Assembly: GCA_029959085.1 (NCBI GenBank)
Contig: JARWIR010000007.1
Coordinates: 42,707,137 to 42,771,136, forward strand
DNA: 64,000 nucleotides
Direction of reading: 5' to 3'
Source of the DNA: Nemophila menziesii
Lineage: Eukaryota > Streptophyta > Magnoliopsida > Boraginales > Hydrophyllaceae
The notes below the pieces were generated by a model. The model had not been told where the DNA came from and ran no database searches. It saw only the letters and a list, made by a program, of their open reading frames with translations. Each line of letters begins with the position of its first letter. The stretch's first letter is position 1. The position numbers were made by a program, and so were the translations under genes. Below are positions 48,086 to 59,882 of the stretch, one piece after another.

Positions 48086-50302
48086 TCTTGACTGTCTTCT
48101 CCATACCAATCTTTGCTTAATTAAAATCTATCTAGACAAAACCATTACCATCGAGATTATCTACTCTTAGTCTTGAGCTCGCGTCGAGTCTCTTGTAAAA
48201 TATCCGTTAACTGTATCTCGGACATGTACCTATGTAACGGACACCTTACCAATATTTCTTAGAACCTCGTCCATTTCACTCTGACGTTCTCACCAGCTTC
48301 TTGTTGGAAATTAGCGAGCTCCATCTGATCCTTGAGTCTTATGCTTTGAGAATAAAATCTATCAAGGAATCTAGCTTGAAGCTCGTCCCATCTTGGTACT
48401 AGCTTGGGAGATTGACAATATAACCATTTGCTCGCATTTTCAGTCAAGAAGAATTGAAACATAAAGCAATACATTTACTTTCGTGTGACACCTTGAGTAA
48501 TGTAGGTGTCACATATCAGCATGAACTTCTGAATATGAAGGACTGGATCTTGGTGTGTGGCTCCACTATAACTCCCGTAGCTCGAGAATTGATTAAGCAT
48601 CCCTTAATCAGACTTAAATCTAATGACTTGAATTGTTGGAGGGCAAATCCCTATGGGTTACACACGGAATGGGCCCGAAAGGCCTTGATCTCGCGGCTGA
48701 TTAATTGGATTATCCATTCAAGAATCTTGAAAAGACAGAAACAAAAACCAAATCGTAACAAAACAACTAATTCTATTACACTAAATAAAAACATTAAAAT
48801 TAACAACATAGTCCCCGACGACGACACCAAAAACTTGTCGTCTACTAAGGTATGAAAAACAACATAACAAATTCACACCTCGAGAGAGCTAACTAATCGC
48901 AAGTGCACAGATCGTTGACAAGAAATAAAAGTGTGTAAAGAGTATCATGTCCACATGGACTACGAAGGTTAATTCCTATTATGTGTTCTCGAGAAGTATA
49001 CCAGAATGAGTTGCTAAACTAAAATTTAAAGATAAAATATTTTTTTTGGTTTTATGATCAAGGACTAAGATGCAATTAAAGTAAATCAAACTACAATTAT
49101 AATTAAACTAAAAGACTAAGAATGAAAGTACTAAAGAGACGATATGAAAATATAGCTCGAGAACTCAGAAATAATCCCCACTAGTATTGATTTTATGTTT
49201 CATTGTTTAAGGGTGTATTAATAATTATGAAATACTCGGGATTCTAACTTCTTCTTAACTCCCGTCATGGTAGCTTAGGAAGCTACTTCAGCACTACTAA
49301 GGGACTCGGGTGAGGAGACCATACGCAATGAACAGTGCTAAAAGTCTAACCCTATTAACAATCCGGCTAGTCAAGCCCCTCAGGATCACTAACGCACACC
49401 AGACATTTATGTATTGTATTCTGTAACTGAACACCCGGTCAGGGTAACAGTCCTAATTACTAAGGGTAGTCCTATACTTGGACAGAGTAAGGATTGATTT
49501 ATATGGAAAATACATAATCAAAGTAATTAAAATAATAATTCAATTGAAGATGTATTTTCGTAAAATCAATAAAAACTGTAAAACAATATTATGGTTCATA
49601 CATTATGTCTTTCTCAAGCTATGAATAAACTAGTGCGTAACGAAACAATAAAAACTACAAACTAAACGTATAACATTCATTTTTAAAGATAAAACTGAAT
49701 AAAATTACACTATTAATTTTTGACAAAAAATGAAGAAGGATAGAGTTGGAATGTCATAGACTACTTCCAATCTTCTTCTCCTTTCTTCTACTCTGCCCCC
49801 CGGCATGTCTAATTGACTACTAACGTATGGGGACCATTTTCTAATGTTAAAAACTGATATATATATATATATATATATAAAGGGTGCAAAATGTTTTTGG
49901 TGTTATGAGCTTTTTTTAGATGGTCAAAGTCAATCCAAAAACGTTTTAATAAATGAGTGGACTCGTTCAAACCACAACAACGACAAGTTCAATAACACTT
50001 TCATTGCAACTCCAAATCACGACCCGTCAGTTCCTACATGCTCCTAACTCCAAGGTCTACCATTAAATCTAAGGGATCATACAAAATCCCAAACAGTTGA
50101 TCGTGGTGACTCTCGTAAGTGGATTTTTTATTCTTGCTGATAATGCTCCAACTTTTCAAAATCTCTAAAAGTAACATAAAAGTCAAAACTAGACAAAAAA
50201 TCATAAAACATAAAATAATAGGGAAAACCCCCTCAATTAAGTCCTAAATACCCCTGAAAAGATGTCACTTAACTATATTAATCCATCACATAAAAGGAGA
50301 CA
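48086..50302 (-). mobile_element. Ty3-gypsy fragment (LTR, primer site, partial gag) inserted in a LINE
   Basis: The minus-strand LTR runs from 50302 (TGTCTCC) to 48836 (GACGACA), 1467 bp. After six bases comes TGGTGTCGTCGTCGGGGAC (48829-48811), a primer-binding site of the type usually assigned to tRNA-Asp. Gag sequence follows: MDNPINQPRDQGLSGPF near 48700, VLHIQKFMLICDTYI near 48530 and the retrotransposon gag domain at 48474-48259 (NASKWLYCQSP, WDELQARFLDRFYSQS, NFQQEAGENVRVKWTRF). The frame is broken by stops. Everything after gag is missing, so this is a truncated copy. The LTR contains a (TA)n run at 49860-49878 and the CCCTGACCGGG-type spacing seen at 2.8-3.0 kb. Confidence 0.8.
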
Positions 50303-50314
50303 TCGTAAACATAT

Positions 50315-53300
50315 ATATCAAGAAAGGTGATAGGAACACAAGTTTCTTTTTTGCTATGACGCAAATGAGAAGGACCATCAACCGCATTCGCAGGCTCAAA
50401 GATAAAAATGGAGAGTGGACTGAGGACTCAAAAAGTCTTGAAATATGTTCCTTGAATATTGTGATAATTTGTTCACCGGGAAGCCTACCATGGGATTTGA
50501 GGAAACCACAAATTACATCCCAAGTTAGATTACTAATGATATAAAATGCTTCTCTTACTAGGTCTACTGATGTGAAGGAAGTAAGATTTGTTGTTTTATG
50601 TATGTCTGGATCAAAAGCTCTATGACTTTAGAAACTTACTAGTAATTTGTATCATGAATATCGAGTTCTGTTAAAGGATGATATCTTTTTCTTTTGTGTC
50701 TCTTTTCTCCAGTCATATTATATCCCTTACGGAATTAACGATACGCTTGTTACAGTTATCTCAAAAGGAGACGCTCAGGAGGATGTTAAAGATTTCAAAC
50801 CAATTTCTTGTATTAATTTCTACTACAAGATTATTGTGAAAATCTTTCTCCTAGATTGCAACCACTTATGGATAAAATTATTTCACCAACAAATTCATAA
50901 ATATCAAAGGTAGATGCACTCATGATAATATTATCATTGCGCAAAAAGTATCAAACTTTTAAAACACAAAAGAAAAACGAAGAAATATTATGCATCTATC
51001 AAGCTTGTTATGGTCAAAGAATATGACCAAGTTAATTGGGGTTTTATCATTTAAGTCCTCTCAAGCCTTAAATTTTCCAAAAAATAGATGGATTGAATTA
51101 TGAATTGCATATAAACGGTGTCTTTTCAAATCAAAATTAATGGTGAGAGACTCTAAAAAGTTCAGCCAAAACAAGGAACCAGACAGGGTGCCCCGCTCTC
51201 GCTCCTTCTTTTCTCTCTGATGACAGAGGCTCTTATTAGACTTCTCAATCAATAGTGTAGAGAGGATATTATCAAAGGCATTTCACTTGCATGGGCATGC
51301 CCTAAGCTTACTCACCTTCTCATTGTGGATGATGCACTTTTCTTTGTCGCAATAATAAGAAGGAAATTAATGTTTTTAAAGACACGAACAAGATGTAATG
51401 TGAAGCGTCTGGAGAAAAAATCAACCTCAATAAAAATTCTATATGTTTCGGTTAAGGTACACCAAATAATATTGCCGATCGTGTTGCATTTTCTTTGGGC
51501 ATTAGCAAAACAAACTATCTGGGTATTCTGTTAAGCCTTAGGAGGTTTAAAACCAAAAATCCAATTACATTAAGGATCAACTACTCTAAATATTGCGTGT
51601 TCAATTGCATTTCTCTTATCGGATGATGGAAAATAGACGCTTATCAAGGTTGTCTTATAGGCGAATCCAAATTACGCTATGTCTATTTTCAAGGCCCAAA
51701 ATCTTTGTGAAAAAAACTTGCTAGTCTTGTGGCATGGAACGCGCAACATAAGAAAATAATCCATTGGGTTCCTTTGGATAAATTGGCTATCTCAAAAAAT
51801 CTTGGTGGAATTGGTTTCAAGGACTTCCAATAAATGAACATTGCTCTGCTAGAAAATTAAGCCTAGAGAATCTTCACCAACCTAAATTCTCTAGCTGCAA
51901 AAGTTCTCAAAGGAATTAATCATCCGTGACCAACTTTCTGGGACGCAAAGCTTAAAAAGAAGAGATCATGGAGTTCGTCTAGTATTTTTCATTGACTTCG
52001 ATTCTTAAAAGAAAACTGTATCTCACGGATTGGTAATGGGTTGTCAAAAAATATCTAGGATCATACATAGATTAGTAAAAAATTCAATCTGGAGAAGCCA
52101 AATGGATGCAATCTCGATTTGGTTGCACAACTCTTCAATCATGAACTCTTTCAGATGAAATTCTGACCTGGTCTTTCAATCTTTTCCCACTCCCGCGAGT
52201 TGTCAAATTCTTAATATGCCGCAGCTTCATATTAACAATAAATGGTGAATTTTCAACTAAGTCAGGATACTATGTTATTGTGAATAAAAAACTTCTAGAC
52301 ATGCCACAATCGTGAACAACTCCAACAACCGTTAATCAGGAAATATAGAATAATATATGGAAGTCAAACATCCCAAATAAGATAACAAAAATTTGGTTCG
52401 AAAATTTGTAATGGTGGTATTTCGATGAAAAGGAATCTTTTCATAAAAAAAGCGTAAAAATAAATTTTGTAAATGGTGTGAAGCAGAAAGTGAAACTGTG
52501 GAACATCCTCTCATCACATACCCCTTCAGTTGCGTGGTTTGGGCGTCCACTTCTCTTCAGATTAAGGTAGACCATGACCAATAAGTCAAGATTAATGATT
52601 GGATATTTAGTATTATCCAAGGCTTCAATAAAAATGGTTTGGACTTTAAGATTATTACGAGGTATATGATGTGTACTTTATGGAAAATTTGGAAAAGAAA
52701 AATGTAATGCCTGGTTAGTAAGGCGACATGGAGTCTTAATATCATCAACATAAGGATGAATAAAATGATCAACGAATTATTTAGAGAAGATATCTCACCC
52801 TCTCAATAAAATTTGTCATGCAATCAAGGTATGTAATTGATTCAAGACCATTTCCAACAGTTAGAAAATGAGAACGATGACATCTCCTGGTTTTGTGATG
52901 CATCTTTCATCAACTCTTGGGAACATCGAGTATCGCTTCTATAGCGGTCAATGATCAAGGAAACATATCAAATTTTCTCACAAAGCAAATCATTGTCAAA
53001 TTAGTCGTAGAAGTCGAAACTCGTGCCCTTCTTGGCACTATTAAATTGGCAGAAGTCTCGAACCCTCTAACTAATTTCTTTAACCCAGATTACCTAGAAA
53101 CCATTCAAGGTATTACTAAGATGTCTCATGCTACTTGGAGTAGTCGGCCTTATATTTGTGAAATCCATAGATGGTTTTGTCGAGTTCCAAATTGTAAAAT
53201 CAAACACATATGTATATTGAATAACCAAATGACTATTATTCTCGCGAAGTATGCTCGACTTATCCTCTTGGGTGGATAAATATTTTATAGCAACCGCTAC

Positions 53301-53459
53301 TTGCTACAAGCTCCATGCAAACGTAGCGGTGTTGGTTGGTCTGGCTTCTTTTTTCTTTGTTTGTGTTGTTTTTCATTTCCGTTTTGTTTTCCATTTTCTA
53401 ATTTAACTCTCATTCTCCTTTGTCTTAATATATTTCTCTACCGCCAACAAGAGAAAAAA
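50315..53459 (+). mobile_element. Decayed LINE: RT, zf-RVT region and RNase H (right part of split LINE)
   Basis: Begins with KGDRNTSFF near 50326, then INRIRRLKDKNGEWTED, and the RT landmarks DFKPISCINFYYKIIVKIF near 50790, EYDQVNWGFI near 51020 and the active-site remnant LIVDDALFF near 51322 (consensus FADD). RNase H remnants include SWFCDASF near 52885. The 3' end lies near 53459 with a short A-run (GAGAAAAAATG). There are many stops, deletions and shifts, and the copy is clearly dead. Orientation and order match the fragment at 47690-48085. Confidence 0.8.
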
Positions 53460-53518
53460 TGTTAAAACAATGAGCAAATTTTAAAAAGTAAGCCTCCACC
53501 TATAGGCTATAAGGTGAG

Positions 53519-53761
53519 TTTTTTTTCTCATACAAATGAGGCTTTTAAAGACGAAAACAATTACAAATTAAGCATTAACAAGCCTCTAATACTAATCTAG
53601 GATACGCGCATCCGCTCGTATCCCTTGTAATTCTTCGTCAAAGATACTCCGGCGGGTCCACATATACTAACGGATGATCTCCAATCTCAGCCTTTTTCTG
53701 TGCCAATAGATCCGCGCACGAGTTTGCTTCACGATATATGTGATTTAACACGAAACCCAGC
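53519..53761 (-). mobile_element. 5'-truncated LINE 3' end
   Basis: The minus strand from 53761 reads NHIYREANSCADLLAQKKAE and VDPPEYL, then a stop, a 3' UTR ending GCCTCATTTGTATGAG and poly(A) at 53526-53519. Both the RNase H tail and the 3' UTR end match the truncated LINE at 18522-18842 (IYREANLCADKLA, DPPGYL, GCCTCCTATGTATG), so they belong to one family. One stop interrupts the frame after PPEYL. A clean target duplication is not visible. Confidence 0.8.
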
Positions 53762-54689
53762 TTTTTTGAGCACTATTATCTATGGTTCATTTTTTGAGCA
53801 ATTTCACTAATTCTGTAAAAAATTAATAGATTTTAAAAATTATTTAGGTATTTTAAATAACATTCTTTATTTTTGCTAAAAATATAATTTATTTAGAATA
53901 CTTAAATTACTTTTTAAATCTGTTAATTTTCTAACATAATTAACAAAATAATAAAAAAAAGAAATAATGTAACCTATGCTTGAAAAACATTTTGAAATAG
54001 TGATTTAAAAAATGAACTTACCTATAGTTACAAACCTAATTTTGAAATGTGGAATATACTGTTAGAAAACTAAATACCCAAAACAATATTTTGTAAGGTC
54101 TAATTAGATTTTTTTAAATTTAAAACTTAGTTATCGGATTCTAGTTAGAAATTATATGTGATTTTATTTTACTACTACTCATTCTATTTTGGTGTGTATA
54201 AATCTATTTTTGAAATGATATAATTTAATAATAGGTTAATATCCAAGTTCTTTTATAATTGCTATAGAATTCACTTTTTTTATATCATCTAACTGAAATG
54301 TAACTAAAGTTTTTTTTTTTTAAAATAAGTTTCATATAAGTTATATACCTTTGAAATTACCCTAAAACAACTTAATAGTTTTTTTCTTTTGAGCACCCAT
54401 GAAACATCTAATATATAAAACAAAGTTTTTATACGATCGAGATCTTTTAACATAAATGGCGGCCTAAATCAATTTTGGTCCCACTTATCATTACGATTAT
54501 TAATCATTTATTCATTAATTTTTTAAAAATAAAACCCTAAACATACCTCGATATTATAATCAATTACTTAACATAATTTTCTTCTCATATCATTTTAGCT
54601 TAAAAATCTCCAATTTGCCCTCTTTAGTTTCTTAAAATCTCATACGTATCATAAAAATTAAAACTCATCTTAACCTTTTGAAAAAAAAA
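53762..54689. other. AT-rich intergenic sequence
   Basis: No gene recognised. Confidence 0.45.
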
Positions 54690-55600
54690 ATCTCTTCACT
54701 CTCCCCCACCAAGCTGCTATTCCAAACAAACAAACCACCACTACTTTGGAAACATTCTCCACCATCATCAACCGACTTGGCAAGAGACCCAAATTAAGGT
54801 AAAAAAATTATTTTTACCACTGATAAATCATAAAATATATCTCCTCACACTCGTATTGGAACCAAAAAAAAATTCTCTTCACACTCACCTTCCCAGCAAG
54901 CCGCTCTCATGCACGAGAAACCCGCCGCCACTCGGCGACCAATTTCCACCATCATCAACCGGCTTAGCGTATTAAGGTAAAAAAAGTTCTTACCATTGAA
55001 ACTCTAAAAATTGAATTATTTTCAACCTAATCTTATTACTTTTACGATTTTTCTGATTTAATTATAATTACAGCCGTGTTGTTTGTAATGTAGATTTTTA
55101 TACAAATTCTAGAATGACCAACAAAAATAAATCTCTTCAAACTCACCTACTCACCTTCCCAAAAAAGCCGCTCTCCTGCACAAGAAAACTGTCGCCACTC
55201 GGGGACCATTCTCCACCATTATCAACCGGTTTGGTGAAAAACCCAAATTAAGGCAAAAACATTATTTTTTACCATTGAAACTCTAAAGAATTGAATTATT
55301 TTTAACCTAATCTCATTACTTTTACAAATTTTTCGAATTTTCTGATTTAAGTTTAATTACAGTCGTGTTGTTTAAGTATAAGTATAATTACCTTCCAAAA
55401 TCGCCACTACTCGGGGAGATTTGCCGCCACTTGGGGACCAGTCTCCACCATCATCAACCTGGCTTGGCGAAGAATCAAAATTAAGGTAAAAATTAATTTT
55501 TACCATTGATACAAACTCTAAAAAAATAAATTATTTTTAATCTAAACTCATCACTTTTATAATTTTTTTCAAGATTATATGATTTAAGTAAAATTGTTTA
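54690..55600 (+). repeat. Four tandem exon-like units with splice-donor-like ends
   Basis: Each unit has a pyrimidine-rich TCTCTTCACACTCACC part, a GC-richer part (CGCCACTCGGGGACCA, TCCACCATCATCAACCGG, GGCGAAGA), then AAATTAAG/GTAAAA, followed by an AT-rich part with TTACCATTGAAACTCTAAA. The CACCATCATCAACC motif lies near 54760, 54947, 55213 and 55446 (spacings about 187, 266 and 233). The third unit is preceded and the second followed by a shared ATTACAG/CCGTGTTG acceptor-like site (55068 and 55359). They look like duplicated noncoding exons with flanking intron, or a tandem repeat that mimics this. Confidence 0.7.
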
Positions 55601-56906
55601 TTATATTTCTATACAAATTCTACAATGGCCATTATATGATCCTTGGAAGCCTTTTACTATATGAGAAATGATGCTCTGAGAATGGCGTATATGGAAATGA
55701 GATTTAGGTGAATTTAAGTAGTACATTTATAACTTTTCCTAGTATTTTTGTTTAATTTTTGTTTGTTTGTAACCGTTTATGGATATTAATGAAAGTCATG
55801 TATATGTTCTTATCAATCTTGTAATTTATCCAACATAAAAGGATCTTCATGTCACCATTTATAAAAGTGGTGAGTCCTCTTAATTGATTAATGGTTAACT
55901 ACTTCCTATTACCATTTATGAAAGTGTCGAGTCTTCGTAATTGATTAATTGCTAATGAATAAAACATAATTCTTAATCTACTGATTTATTGATATAAGAA
56001 GATTCTAATTCTTAATTGTTTTTGGAATTGCATGTCGGGATTCCACAACTTATTTTTGTTCAAGCAAATTATAACATTAAGGTTTGTACCTCTTATTTTT
56101 TTCATTTATTTGGTGCAAATTTTTTAATGAAAAGTTTTGCTAATTTTTTATTAGCATAAAGAATCTTTGTTGATCATGTTGCACATCATAGACTATCTGA
56201 TGGAGTTTCTGCAACGCAATGTAAGCTGTTTTATGTCTTGAATTTGATGCAATCATATTTTCTTGGGTAAATTATCATATACCTCTATAGTTTGACAAAA
56301 GATAAAAAAACCATATAGTTTTAATATGGACAAATACTGTGGTTTTCCAAATTGGGACAACTCATGACATCAATCTTCATGATATAGCCACAGTGAAGAT
56401 TTTGACGTTTTGTAATACGGAAGGAGTATATTTATTAAATTACACTATTAATTTACGCATTTAAGATTTCGTATGTTTTGTGTAGAAAAGTGAGGTATGG
56501 GTTAAAGTTTGGATTGCATTAATGTGAATCGGTCTACTGTAATTGCATTCCATAGTGTTTTAGTAACGAATATTTGAAATTGTGTTTGTCTTCTAGCATT
56601 CATAAATCATTATATAAAGAATAATATAAGATCAAATTTAGATAACTATTTGATTGTCATAGAGGATTCAGTATACTACCAACAGTGATAATATTTTTTA
56701 TATTTAGGATTCTATTTAGAACAGTTGGTTGATCTAATTTAATTTCATCGCTATATGTTTCATGATAATCAGTCTAATTTAGTCAGAGAGTTGTCTTTGC
56801 CATGTTGTGAGAACTCTTGATCTTTTTGTCTACAAATTGACAACATATGGATTGTTCTTTGCCAAAATAGGATCTTTTTTGTTTTTAGTTTCTTTTTAAA
56901 TTTTCT

Positions 56907-56974
<68 letters not shown>

Positions 56975-57004
56975 ACTATTATAACTTATGTATTATAATT
57001 AAGG
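55601..57004. other. Intergenic; includes a (TA)n tract
   Basis: A (TA)n run lies at 56909-56975. A weak HHRLSDGVSATQ reading near 56185 is discussed among the rejected items. No gene is called. Confidence 0.45.
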
Positions 57005-57135
57005 TTTAAGCGAACATTGCTGGTTGAGAAGCTAAGAAACGAGAGGCTTATGTTTGTTGGGGATTCTTTAAATCAAAACTAATGGGATTCTATGTTTCTG
57101 CGACCAAGAACCCCTTAAACAAGGAGGCCGTCAGG
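57005..57135 (+). pseudogene. TBL-family (trichome birefringence-like) gene fragment
   Basis: The frame from 57005 reads EKLRNERLMFVGDSLNQN, then TAA (57080-57082), then WDSM. This is the GDS-motif block of plant TBL/PC-esterase proteins, which O-acetylate cell-wall polysaccharides in the Golgi (consensus of the type LRGKRLMFVGDSLNRNQWESM). The Gln codon before Trp is now a stop. No DxxH C-terminal block is seen. Only this exon piece is recognisable, so it is a relic. Confidence 0.75.
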
Positions 57136-57275
57136 TGCATCATTTTTCCCTATATTTGTTATGCTAGTTACTTTGTCTTCATTTCATTTTCTATTGTTAT
57201 ATGCCATCTGTTTCGATTGTAGTATTTTTTATTCTTTTAGTTGAGTGCTGCTAACTGTTTCATTATAGTTTTTTA

Positions 57276-57506
57276 GTGCCCGTTTGGGATTGATTATTTT
57301 GGAGCTAAAAGCGCTTTTTTATTAAAATTTAATTATTTGTAAAAAATATTTAAAAATATTTTGACATCTAAAATCACTTTAAGTGATTATTTTAATAATC
57401 ACTAATCTAGTGCTTTTCCTAAAAGTGTTTTTTAAAGTCTAAAATATTACTATGAATCTAAAATCACTTTAAGTGATTATTTTAAAAAGCAATCCCAAAC
57501 AAGCAC
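57276..57506. mobile_element. Tourist-like MITE (PIF/Harbinger), 231 bp
   Basis: The left terminus GTGCCCGTTTGGGATTG and right terminus CAATCCCAAACAAGCAC are inverted copies with two mismatches. Both are flanked by TTA (57273-57275 and 57507-57509), the target duplication expected for PIF/Harbinger-derived elements. Internal TAAAATCACTTTAAGTGATT blocks repeat. No coding capacity. Confidence 0.85.
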
Positions 57507-57887
57507 TTATTTATTTGGTCGAGGTTTGTTGTACTCCAAGTTTAAATTGTTTTATTTCTTTGGTTAAGTATTGTTGTACTCTAAGTCTCCAATTGTTTTT
57601 TTTCTTTGGTCAAGTGGTGCACTGGTTCTACTATTAATATTAAGTAAAGATAACTATTACCTTATGAATACCATATATCTAATATATTACTAACATTACT
57701 CTATATCGAATAATAGTTTTTCTGGGTTCAATTTTAGTTTCAAAGGTTTTTTTATCAAGAGCTCTTGAATTTATGTATTCAAAATAACAGATGGAAACAA
57801 CCAAGAGGAGTATTTACATGACTAGCTAAACAAGGGAACAATTTCATATGGAATCGATGTACATTGTCTAGCTGGTCTTATTAAGGT

Positions 57888-57964
57888 ATATATGTATGTA
57901 TGTAGTATGTATGTATGTATGTATGTATGTATGTATGTATGCATGTATGTATGTATGTATGTAT
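57888..57964. repeat. (TATG)n microsatellite
   Basis: About 19 units of TATG with one TAG interruption and one GCAT variant. Confidence 0.95.
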
Positions 57965-58867
57965 ATCACACCGTGGATATCTAGTTCTATCGTGGAGATG
58001 CACTTATTTTCCTTGGTGACCCTACAAGTATGGTTTATAGTTTTACCTAGAGGAATTCTAGAAACTCTTTCACCTAAGGACGTAATGCAGTGTCAAACTC
58101 CAAAAAATTGTATAATAATCTCACCTGAGGTGGTTTTGTTTCTTTAAAAATAATATTTATTGTGTAATAGTTGTTGCAACATCATTAGTTTTAATGGCGA
58201 CATTGTTTGTAGAAGCATTTTATTGTGGAAGAAAGTGAAAGAACTGTTTACGAATGAGAAGTGAGTTTTCACGAACAATCTAGTGTCCGAGGAGATAGTC
58301 ATACATCCATGACTATTGATCAGAACAAACGGGTAGTTTGAAAATTGTTTAGAGTAATAAAGACTGGTATCTTAGTATAATAATCTTTTTATGGTGCATT
58401 CTTTTTTTTTTAATTACTTCTCTTATTTCATATTTCAGATGAGCTCAATTGATGCTTTTATTTATAGAAGAATAACTAAAAGCAGGGTTGCTGGTCCAAT
58501 GAATTTTTATTTTTCAACTTTATTATGTGTTTTCTTGGACTTACATTTTCCATAAATTTTTATCTAGAAAAAAAAGTTTTCTTCTTTGTGGAAGCTTACA
58601 AAGAATACGGTTTTTGTTTTTTTGAAGTATATCATTTTCTGGATAAACAATTTAAGATAATTATATGGTGGGACAGTTGACCAATTGTTTTTAATGTTAG
58701 ATGTGTGTGCACTAAATATAAAAAAAAACTATATTTTTTTGTCGTAAATTGAACATTTTTTTAAACTATAGTTAACATTTTAATCTACAAGGATTTAAAA
58801 GACATTTTTAAAAATTATTAGGTAATATGTAAAATATATTTTGTTTATATGTTTAACTAAATGATTA

Positions 58868-58945
58868 ACCAAATTTTATATCTTGTCAAAAAAAAAAAAA
58901 CCAAATTTTATATCTTGTCAAATAAAAAACCAAATTTTATATTAA
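58868..58945. repeat. Three copies of CCAAATTTTATATCTTGTCA, period about 30
   Basis: Copies start at about 58868, 58901 and 58930, separated by A-runs; the third is partial. Confidence 0.85.
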
Positions 58946-59242
58946 TTAAAAAAAATATATAAATAACAGTTTTTTCTGTATTCCAAGTTTGATACATTAA
59001 AAAGGGTTAAGATGGTCTAAATATGTTGATTGTATTTTTTCTAATTTTTTGTTGTCCCTGAGTTTCATTCCTTGGGTTCGATACCTGTCATCAGAATAAA
59101 AAAATTACGCTTTTCTAGAAGGTCTACTTTCAGACTTTTTATTACTCACCCAAAAAACAAAACTAGAGAAATATTAGGTCCCTGTTTGATTTGTGAAAAT
59201 TCTAAATGTTTTTTGTTTTTTGTTTCTAAATTTTATAAAGGG

Positions 59243-59425
59243 TAAGACTTTCATTCAATATTGGATGGTCCAATATTTACATCTGAGACGTTGATTATTT
59301 TAACGAAACACATATCATTAGATTAATAAGTTAATTATTTTTGTAAATTTAAAACATGGGGTATGTGTATGAATACAATTGGTATAGAATCATCCAATAT
59401 TGGATAAAAGAATTTTCCTTTTATA
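59243..59425. mobile_element. Foldback MITE, about 180 bp
   Basis: TCATTCAATATTGGATGGTC near the left end is mirrored by ATCATCCAATATTGGATAAA at the right end, with outer AAGACTTT and AGAATTTTCC. No coding capacity. Target duplication not resolved. Confidence 0.6.
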
Positions 59426-59762
59426 AAACAATAACAGAAATTCGTTTGGTTAGCAAAAATAAAAACACTTTTATGGAAAATAAAATAAAAACAAAGCTAT
59501 ATTGGAAAATATAGAATCGACGTTTTTCTACATTCTCTTTGTAATATGAGAACGAGAATAAAAAACGTTTTCTACTGATAATTGGTGAAAACCCTCTCCT
59601 AATCTCTTATAATACGACAAATACACAAGGTCCTACTACTTCTCTCGTATTGCCTGCAAACAACTCTTTCTTAGGACATACTTCGAATTATAACTAAACA
59701 CCTATTCATCCTTGAATCAGAAAATTTACATATTCATAAATCAACATCTTAAAGTAATTTCA
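59426..59762. other. Intergenic spacer next to the LINE 3' end
   Basis: No gene. It is the 3' flank of the LINE to the right (minus strand). Confidence 0.5.
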
Positions 59763-59882
59763 TTTTTTTTTTGGGTCAGGTAAACGGTTGTATTAAAATA
59801 TCAAAACTGTACACTATACAAGGGTGTTACCTACCTAGGCTCGAAAGCTTAAGGTAGCAACAAGGAAAATAAAACAACTACC

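Larger units (their letters stand above)
57507..59242. other. Intergenic with microsatellite and small repeats
   Basis: Apart from the tracts listed separately, no gene is recognisable. The 57896-58147 frame starts inside the TATG microsatellite and is not supported. Confidence 0.45.

Noticed and set aside
56020..56225. Possible BAHD acyltransferase exon (HHRLSDGVSATQ)
   Set aside because: An HxxxDG-like motif in one short frame is not enough; the flanking sequence shows no other conserved BAHD block and an alternative frame reads equally well.
59060..59100. GGTTCGATACC-like tRNA B box, possible SINE or tRNA
   Set aside because: No matching A box or cloverleaf can be formed upstream, and there is no target duplication.
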